A stretch of DNA of 19,894 nt from JBGPIK01 sp041484845. GTDB lineage: Bacteria; Desulfobacterota; Binatia; UBA9968. The translations under genes and the position numbers were made by a program. Positions within the stretch are counted from its first letter, which is position 1, and every line of letters starts with the position of its first letter. The stretch is taken from NCBI GenBank assembly GCA_041484845.1, contig JBGPIK010000082.1, positions 1 through 19,894 of the forward strand, in the 5' to 3' direction. The notes under the pieces were generated by a model. The model was not told where the DNA came from and searched no databases. It saw only the letters and a program-made list of their open reading frames with translations. Of the stretch, positions 14,966 through 19,894 are shown one piece after another.

Positions 14966-15028
14966 GTTTTCCTCCGTGATTCTTGGTATTGAGTGCTATA
15001 GCAGACTTCTTTTGAAACGCACAAGCCG

Positions 15029-15044
15029 AGCAAGGAATATGCCA
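15029..15044 (-). promoter_or_regulatory. sigma-54 promoter of the deacetylase gene
   Basis: On the minus strand it reads TGGCAT-ATTCC-TTGC-T, an exact TGGCA-N6-TTGC match with GG-N10-GC spacing. The predicted start near 15018 gives a 53-nt leader to ATG 14965. Confidence 0.7.
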
Positions 15045-15140
15045 CAACTTTCGAGCGGAAATTGCCACTGGAGCGGGGGCGGTAAGAATCGATAATTCCA
15101 CCCTTTGACGACGTCGCGAGCGCCTATGTCGGCTGCACAT

Positions 15141-15157
15141 GTGATTTGCGAAATCAC
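15141..15157. repeat. 17-bp palindrome, possible activator site for the deacetylase promoter
   Basis: GTGATTT-GCG-AAATCAC is perfectly symmetric around a 3-bp centre. Its centre is about 131 bases upstream of the predicted start of the deacetylase transcript, a typical enhancer distance. The half-site core GTGAT recurs in the dyads upstream of the cupin operon. Confidence 0.45.
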
Positions 15158-15176
15158 CGACGGCGTTTAAACCAAT

Positions 15177-15348
15177 CTACAGCACCAACGCAGCTGTTTT
15201 CACGGGTTCCGGTTGCAGCACTTTGTCGATCGTCATCCCTATCTAGATTTTCGGCCTCGAAGTAACCTTTGTGCTTTGCGATCGTTGGAGCCACGCGATG
15301 AAATATATGGTAGTGATCTGCAGCAATTTTGAGTTTTACTCGCGCCAT
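15177..15348 (-). pseudogene. remnant of an NMT1-type ABC substrate-binding protein gene
   Basis: From ATG 15348 (AAGGA 10 nt upstream) the frame gives MARVKLKIAADHYHIFHRVA and then PTIAKHKGYFEAENLD, the normal N-terminal opening of cytosolic-start NMT1/THI5-like binding proteins. After that the match stops. A different frame then gives GMTIDKVLQPEPVKTAALVL to TAG 15177, which looks like a later part of such a protein. The simplest reading is a gene reduced to its two ends by an internal deletion with a frame change. The first frame itself runs to TGA 15154. The family assignment is by eye. Confidence 0.5.
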
Positions 15349-15603
15349 CGGATTGTTTTCCTTTGATTGAGCTAAATTGGTTTTACGCGAGCAAATTAGT
15401 TGCCAGCACTGCGCATTTGTGATTTTAAGGCCCATGGCGCAATTTATTTAATCCGACAATAAACCTCGCCTCCAAGACCGCCAGAAAAAACGAAATTTCC
15501 GCGGTCACGGCACGCGCAAAGAAGCTCCGCTTTGATTTCGAAATGCGAATCCGCCAGAGCAGCGCATTAATAGTAAGAAAAAGATCTTTGTTTTTCCTAC
15601 CCG
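15349..15603. other. intergenic stretch without a supported gene
   Basis: Separates the binding-protein remnant from the cupin regulatory region. Both strands were read; no conserved-looking protein, RNA gene or terminator was seen. Confidence 0.4.
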
Positions 15604-15619
15604 TGGGAAAACCGTTGCT
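15604..15619 (+). promoter_or_regulatory. weak second sigma-54-like site upstream of the cupin operon
   Basis: Reads TGGGAA-AACCG-TTGC-T with GG-N10-GC spacing, missing the CAC part of the consensus. It would give a 179-nt leader and overlaps the start of the dyad region. It is much less likely than the consensus site at 15716. Confidence 0.25.
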
Positions 15620-15620
15620 T

Positions 15621-15702
15621 CAGTGATGAGCACCTAATCACTGCTGGAGCACCTAGTTGCGTTGAACAAAAGGCCAATCACTGCGCTCGAACTTGCAGTG
15701 AT
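15621..15702. promoter_or_regulatory. two dyad repeats, probable activator binding sites for the cupin operon
   Basis: Four copies of one half-site are present. CAGTGAT (15621-15627) and ATCACTG (15637-15643) form a dyad with a 9-bp spacer, centred about 110 bases upstream of the predicted start. ATCACTGC (15677-15684) and GCAGTGAT (15695-15702) form a second, 8-bp dyad with a 10-bp spacer, centred about 52 bases upstream. GAGCACCTA is also repeated (15628-15636 and 15647-15655). Position and symmetry fit upstream activating sites of a sigma-54 activator; the nearer dyad could instead serve a repressor. Confidence 0.6.
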
Positions 15703-15715
15703 CCCTAGACTTATA

Positions 15716-15731
15716 TGGCACTGTAATTGCT
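15716..15731 (+). promoter_or_regulatory. sigma-54 promoter of the cupin/UbiD operon
   Basis: Reads TGGCAC-TGTAA-TTGC-T, a perfect consensus with GG-N10-GC spacing. The predicted start near 15742 gives a 67-nt leader to ATG 15809. Confidence 0.8.
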
Positions 15732-15808
15732 CACGTTCCCTACGATCAGGTCGTCCGCGCTGAAAAACAGGCACGTCTGAAACCAATAAAGTTACGGGGG
15801 TAAAATCA

Positions 15809-16852
15809 ATGGCGCCACCAAGCCCTTCTCAGAGAGATCTTTATGCCGAGTTGCAGGAATATTTTCAGGGCATGCTGCGCCGGGCTGAAACGGGAAGGGT
15901 TCACCTGCGCGCAACTGATCTGCTGTGGGAACGTAATCGGCACGCGCTTTTGGGCTATTACCTCCACCCCTTCATTACGGATACGGCCCTGCATTCGATG
16001 CAGCTCTTCCAAAATGTCATTACCCAACACGGGGGAATGCACCGCCACCAAGGCGGGGTGGTGATTTTCGTCGTCGAAGGCAAAGGCTACACCATTGCCG
16101 ATGAAGAGAAAGTTGATTGGGAATCGGGAGACCTGATTCTACTGCCTATGCGACCCGGCGGCGTCGCCCACCAGCACGTTAACACCGATCCAGACAAACC
16201 GTCCCGCTGGCTGGCATTCATTTCCAACGCCTTTCGCGAACATACCGGATACGAAATCGTTCAGTTAGCAGACGCTCCCGAGTGGCAAACAGCCAAGCCA
16301 GGGCAACCGGCGGAAAATCTCGGCACGCCGACGGGGCAAGCAAGACCCGGTACTCCCGCCCCGGCGGCGGAGAGAAAGAAGCCGCAGAATTTGCTCGAGG
16401 AGTTATTCGCGATGCGCGATGACTTCCGCGAGAGGAACCGCAATGGGCTAAAAGTCGTTCGCGGCAAAGATCTCCCGTGGGAAATTAACGCCCAAGGCAA
16501 AATGAAATGGTATGTCCACCCGCGCAAGCCGGATACTTGCACCAAGACCTTTGTTCTCTATGTTCAAGAAATTCCCCCCGGCGGCCATTCCGGTAAACAA
16601 AAAGTGCCCGGGGGAATCGCCCACGTAGTGCTGAATGGCCGGATGACGGCCGCAGTTGACGGGCGACGCTATGACTGCGAAGAGTTAGACTGCATCGCCT
16701 TGCCGATTAAGCACCGTGGCGTCGAATACCAGTTTTTCAATCCAGATCCCCGGGTGCCGTGCCGACTTATCGCCGGCTCGCCAAATTTTTACGAGATTTT
16801 GGGCCCCGATATGGGATCGGAGTTTGAGCAGCTGCAGAACGCATCCGGGTAA
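15809..16852 (+). CDS. bicupin protein, gentisate-dioxygenase-like fold
   Basis: The product has 347 residues with two cupin domains joined by a Pro/Gly/Ala-rich linker (about 160-190). The first cupin (about 60-150) keeps His78 and His80 (GGMHRHQGG) and a His at AHQHVN (121-124), enough for a three-His metal site; the usual Glu of motif 1 is absent. In the second cupin (about 245-320) the matching motif is GGHSGKQKV, so the metal ligands are mostly lost. One metal-binding and one degenerate cupin is the pattern seen in gentisate 1,2-dioxygenase-like ring-cleaving enzymes, but an actual substrate cannot be named. It is first gene of the operon; GGGGG precedes ATG 15809, and the UbiD-like decarboxylase downstream suggests aromatic-acid metabolism. 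Confidence 0.8.
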   Translation: MAPPSPSQRDLYAELQEYFQGMLRRAETGRVHLRATDLLWERNRHALLGYYLHPFITDTALHSMQLFQNVITQHGGMHRHQGGVVIFVVEGKGYTIADEEKVDWESGDLILLPMRPGGVAHQHVNTDPDKPSRWLAFISNAFREHTGYEIVQLADAPEWQTAKPGQPAENLGTPTGQARPGTPAPAAERKKPQNLLEELFAMRDDFRERNRNGLKVVRGKDLPWEINAQGKMKWYVHPRKPDTCTKTFVLYVQEIPPGGHSGKQKVPGGIAHVVLNGRMTAAVDGRRYDCEELDCIALPIKHRGVEYQFFNPDPRVPCRLIAGSPNFYEILGPDMGSEFEQLQNASG

Positions 16853-16919
16853 GAAGGAATCCCTCGCGTTGTATCCTCTGTGATGCCGCAAAATAGCGTG
16901 AACGGAAGGAGAATCCGAC

Positions 16920-17969
16920 ATGGATAGCTTTCAGTGTTGCGGAACCATGCTTACCGGGCGGCAAGGTCCTCGAATGCACCCCACGGCAGAACGGATTACA
17001 ATAACCTCACTTGTAGTCGTCGGCATTTTGCTCCTGCTCTTGGCTCCCACTCTCGCGCAAGAGCGCTTGGAACGAGTTACACTCGCGGTTCCGGTACACG
17101 CCTTGAGCCAGCTCCCCGCTTACGTCGGCGCACGTTTCGGTTTATTCCGAGAGGAAGGCATCGACGTTCAGATCATACAGATGAGAACAGCGCTGGTGGG
17201 GCCTGCTTTGATCGGCCGAGACCTCGATTTTTGCACGGCGGCGGACACGATGCTGCGTGCCGCCACAACTGGGCTTCCGGTCAAGGTGATAGCGTTTGGC
17301 GGCGTTCGCCCCGCCCTTGCTTTGAATGTGCGGCCGGAAATAAAGAAAATCGAAGACCTTAAAGGAAAAATGATTTCGGTTTCGTCGCGCGGCAGCACCA
17401 CCGATATCGTTGCCCGTGATATCATCCGTCACTTCGGTCTTAACCCTGATACTGATATCGTCACCATGCCGCTCGGAACCCAGACCAATCAACTGGTTGC
17501 GCTCAAAAGCAACGCGGTCCAGGCGTCGCTTTTCACACCTCCCTACGACGCCATCGCCGAACGGGAAGGCTTGCGCGCGCTCGTTTGGGCCGGTGATCTT
17601 TTCAAGGATCAGCTTCAGGCCGGACTGACAACATCGGATCAAAAAATCCGGGCTAACCCCGATCAAGTCAAACGCATGGTGCGTGCGTTTGTGAAAAGCC
17701 TGGTCTTCCTTCAGAAAGAAAAGACCAAGGTAGCGGAGATGATCGCCAAGGAATGGAATATCGATCGCGATCTCGCGCAGCGCAGCTATCAACGAACCGC
17801 GACCACCCTTAGCCTCGACGGCTCCGCCAGCGAAGAAGCCGTGCGCAAAGTCGTCGAGCAAACCCTGGCGACCAACAAGCAGCAAAAACAAGTTCCCCTT
17901 TCGCAAGTTGTCGATCTCAGTTTTTTGCGCCGGGCGCAGGAAGAATTAGGGATTCGGCAAAACCCCTAA
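16920..17969 (+). CDS. ABC transporter substrate-binding protein, NMT1/THI5-like (TauA/SsuA type)
   Basis: The product has 349 residues. Residues 27-46 (SLVVVGILLLLLAPTLAQ) are an export signal preceded by an unusually long N-region of about 26 residues. The mature part opens with VTLAVPVHALSQLPAYVGAR and GLFREEGIDVQI, the hallmark of NMT1-type periplasmic binding proteins, followed by DFCTAADTMLRAATTGLPVK and IEDLKGKMISVSSRGSTTDI. AAGGAG lies 8 nt before ATG 16920; ATG 16974 would give a more usual signal peptide. No ABC permease or ATPase is nearby in the window. It lies between the cupin and UbiD genes in one probable operon, so its ligand may be the acid those enzymes handle. Confidence 0.85.
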   Translation: MDSFQCCGTMLTGRQGPRMHPTAERITITSLVVVGILLLLLAPTLAQERLERVTLAVPVHALSQLPAYVGARFGLFREEGIDVQIIQMRTALVGPALIGRDLDFCTAADTMLRAATTGLPVKVIAFGGVRPALALNVRPEIKKIEDLKGKMISVSSRGSTTDIVARDIIRHFGLNPDTDIVTMPLGTQTNQLVALKSNAVQASLFTPPYDAIAEREGLRALVWAGDLFKDQLQAGLTTSDQKIRANPDQVKRMVRAFVKSLVFLQKEKTKVAEMIAKEWNIDRDLAQRSYQRTATTLSLDGSASEEAVRKVVEQTLATNKQQKQVPLSQVVDLSFLRRAQEELGIRQNP

Positions 17970-18006
17970 ATGAGCAACAATCGATCCAAGGGCTGAGGAC
18001 CTAAAC

Positions 18007-19632
18007 ATGGCTTATTACAAAGATCTCCGAGAGTTTCTGACCGCTCTGGAAAACGCGCATAAGCTTCGGCGCATCACCCGCCCCATCAACAAAGATACGG
18101 AGCTGCACCCGATCGTCCGCTGGCAATTTCGTGGCCTCGAAGAATCGGAGCGCTTCGGTTTTTTGTTCGAGCGGGTGACCGGCATCCACGGTGAGAACTA
18201 TCGGGGATCGGTGGCAGCGTCCGTTATCGCTCCGAGCATGGAGGTTTATGCTTTGGCGCTGCAATGCGCGAACAGCCGTGAAGCGATGTCGGAAAAGTGG
18301 GCCCAGGCGTTTCGGCGCCCCTTCGCCCCTGAAAAGGTTTCCAGCGGGCCGGTAAAGGAAGAAATCCACGTGGGTCAGAATTTGCTGGAGCACGGCGGGC
18401 TCAACGAATTTCCCATCCCCGTAACCACTAATGGCTGGGAAGCGCTGCCGCGCCTGACCGCTTTGTGCTGGTTCAGTAAGGACCCGGACACCGGCAAAAT
18501 CAACGTCGGCACGTACAACGCGATGCACCTCGGACCGCTCGAGAGCTGCGCGAGAGTTTCGCCTCGCGGTCACTTGCGCCTCCACTGGCAAAAATGCAAG
18601 GCGAAGGGAGTCCCGCTTCCAGTTGCGGCGGTGGTGGGGCCAACACCCGCGCTGGTCATGACCAGTATCACTGAGATTCCTTATGGCGTGTCCGAATTGG
18701 AAATTGCAGGCGGTTTGGCCGGGGAACCGCTGCAAATCGTTCGCTGCGAAACCGTCGATCTCGAAATCCCCGCCGCTTCCGAAGTCGTTCTCGAGGGAGA
18801 AATTCCCACCGATTATATTCTTCCGGATCCGGCCAGCGGCGAGCATACCGGTTATACGTTCATCGACCGCACCGCCCTTCCCTTTCACATTCGCTGCATC
18901 ACGCATAGGAAAAATCCTGTCTGGCATGATCTCGTGGATCAGTTTCCGCCGAGCGAGTCGAGCGTGATGGGCAATGTCAATCGCGAAGCGCACATGTTGA
19001 ACTTTCTGCAGAACGCCTGCGGCATTCCGCAAGTGAAGGACGTTGCGTTTCACCATTGCGGCGGCTCGCGCCGGTTTTGTGTCATCCGCATGCGCGATGT
19101 CGGTGGAACAACTACACCCAATCGTACCGTCTGGCATGCGCTGCATGCGTCCCTGGCCGTCTCCACCGAATGGCCGAAAATCACCATCGCGGTGGATGAA
19201 GATATCGATCCATGGGATCTGGAGTCGGTGTTTTGGGGAGTATCCTTTCGTTACCAACCGCATCGGGACACGCAAATTATTCAGGGGCGCGGCGCCACGG
19301 CGGATCAATCCGGCGGCCCGCGGATTATACCCATTGATGAGCAAGAGTATCCCACCAATCGCTCGGGCCTGCAGGGCAACTCTTCAATACTCATCGACGG
19401 CACACGGAAGTGGCCCTATACTCCGACCTCGCTGCCGTCGCGGAGTTACATGGAGCGCGGTAAGGAAATCTGGGAAGAGCTGGGCTTGCCGCAGCTGCAC
19501 CCGCGCGAACCCTGGTATGGAGTTTCCTGGGGCGAGTGGCCTGAGTCCTACCGGCGCCATGCCGAAATGGGCGACCGGGGTGAGTTCGATAAAATCGCCG
19601 CGGAAATTTTGCAGCAGAAGAAAAAAGTTTGA
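18007..19632 (+). CDS. UbiD-family (prenylated-FMN) decarboxylase-like protein
   Basis: The product has 541 residues across the whole UbiD fold. Aligned by eye with Fdc1, the metal/phosphate ligands are kept: Asn166 (INVGTY), His189 (PRGHLRLHW) and Glu230 (GVSELEIAGGL). Of the catalytic triad, Glu282 of Fdc1 is Glu279 (SGEHTGY), Glu277 is Asp274 (LPDPASGE), and Arg173 is replaced by Asn171 (TYNAM where Fdc1 has ARAM). The family reversibly decarboxylates aromatic or unsaturated acids with prenylated FMN made by UbiX. No ubiX is in the window. Loss of the arginine makes normal decarboxylation uncertain. It starts at ATG 18007, 37 bases after the binding-protein stop, with a weak GAGGA upstream. 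Confidence 0.88.
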   Translation: MAYYKDLREFLTALENAHKLRRITRPINKDTELHPIVRWQFRGLEESERFGFLFERVTGIHGENYRGSVAASVIAPSMEVYALALQCANSREAMSEKWAQAFRRPFAPEKVSSGPVKEEIHVGQNLLEHGGLNEFPIPVTTNGWEALPRLTALCWFSKDPDTGKINVGTYNAMHLGPLESCARVSPRGHLRLHWQKCKAKGVPLPVAAVVGPTPALVMTSITEIPYGVSELEIAGGLAGEPLQIVRCETVDLEIPAASEVVLEGEIPTDYILPDPASGEHTGYTFIDRTALPFHIRCITHRKNPVWHDLVDQFPPSESSVMGNVNREAHMLNFLQNACGIPQVKDVAFHHCGGSRRFCVIRMRDVGGTTTPNRTVWHALHASLAVSTEWPKITIAVDEDIDPWDLESVFWGVSFRYQPHRDTQIIQGRGATADQSGGPRIIPIDEQEYPTNRSGLQGNSSILIDGTRKWPYTPTSLPSRSYMERGKEIWEELGLPQLHPREPWYGVSWGEWPESYRRHAEMGDRGEFDKIAAEILQQKKKV

Positions 19633-19675
19633 GCACGGCGCGGCACGCCGAGTGCGAACCAATGGAGATATTTCG

Positions 19676-19894
19676 ATGAGCGGAAGCAGTTTAACGATAC
19701 AGGATCTGGCGCAGCTTAGGGGCGACGAGCGCAGAGAAACTTTGATTCGCGGCGCAACCGAAGAGGGGAAGCTTACTTTTTATACTTCCACCGCGCCCGA
19801 GGACATTCAATCTTTGTTGATGGCTTTTGAGATGCGCTTTCCGTTCATTCGCAGCGAAATGGTGCGCGACAAAGGCGTCGCGATCCGGGAGCGC
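19676..19894 (+). CDS. extracellular solute-binding protein family 1, N-terminal part (cut by window end)
   Basis: From ATG 19676, with GGAG 8 nt upstream, the frame stays open to the window end (73 codons). It reads MSGSSLTIQDLAQLRGDERR, then EEGKLTFYTSTAPEDIQSLL and MAFEMRFPFIRSEMVR. The segment from GKLTFYTST is the usual first strand and helix of iron/spermidine-type (FbpA-like) binding proteins. No signal peptide precedes it; the first 20 residues are hydrophilic. Either the true start is different, though no good in-frame alternative is seen, or the protein stays in the cytosol. It is the fourth gene of the cupin/UbiD operon, 43 bases after the UbiD stop. Confidence 0.7.
   Translation, partial: MSGSSLTIQDLAQLRGDERRETLIRGATEEGKLTFYTSTAPEDIQSLLMAFEMRFPFIRSEMVRDKGVAIRER

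Overview
The window (19,894 bases, moderate to slightly high GC) looks like chromosome from an uncultivated soil or subsurface bacterium of a Deltaproteobacteria-like lineage. This is an inference from gene content: a UbiD-family decarboxylase beside NMT1-type solute-binding proteins and a bicupin, ferritin-like/VIT1 fusions, CBS-domain proteins and heavy use of sigma-54. No rRNA or tRNA gene, CRISPR array, transposase or integrase is visible.

Layout. 1-396 is the 3' end of a LysR-type regulator. 724-2568 (minus) is a probable operon of two periplasmic copper-site proteins with an ATGA stop/start overlap, followed by a small LuxR-type DNA-binding protein. 2762-3889 (minus) is a ferritin-like/VIT1 fusion for iron or manganese. 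4087-5295 (plus) is threonine dehydratase with an ACT domain. 5580-6767 (plus) holds two two-CBS proteins and an unrecognised 88-residue protein. 7304-7654 (plus) is a DksA/TraR-type zinc protein. 7669-9270 (minus) is an APH-like/P-loop double kinase. 9431-10375 (minus) is a receiver-less sigma-54 activator. 10509-11514 (minus) is a pair of ferritin-like proteins. 11773-13062 (plus) is a PPi-type phosphofructokinase and 13386-13775 (plus) a third CBS protein. From 13.8 kb the character changes: two gene remnants flank a polysaccharide-deacetylase-like enzyme (14102-14965, minus), and a plus-strand operon runs bicupin, solute-binding protein, UbiD-like decarboxylase and the start of a second solute-binding protein cut by the window end.

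The main observation is regulatory. Five sites match TGGCA-N6-TTGC exactly (about 0.15 expected by chance over both strands), and a sixth (TGGCAC-N5-CTGC) and a seventh (CGGCAC-N5-TCGC) are close. Each lies directly upstream of a gene and points into it. For the CBS operon, the DksA-like gene, the phosphofructokinase and the cupin operon the predicted leaders are 63-68 nt. A sigma-54 activator without a sensor domain is encoded in the middle of the cluster. Several of these genes (CBS protein, APH/P-loop kinase, phosphofructokinase) have counterparts by domain in the DosR hypoxia/dormancy regulon of Mycobacterium tuberculosis. I propose that roughly 2.5-13.8 kb is a sigma-54-driven low-energy, low-oxygen or metal-stress regulon: energy sensing by CBS proteins, PPi-based glycolysis, iron handling by ferritin-like proteins, and transcription tuning by the DksA-like protein. 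The cupin/UbiD operon and the deacetylase have consensus sigma-54 promoters of their own with upstream dyad repeats, which suggests one or more further activators.
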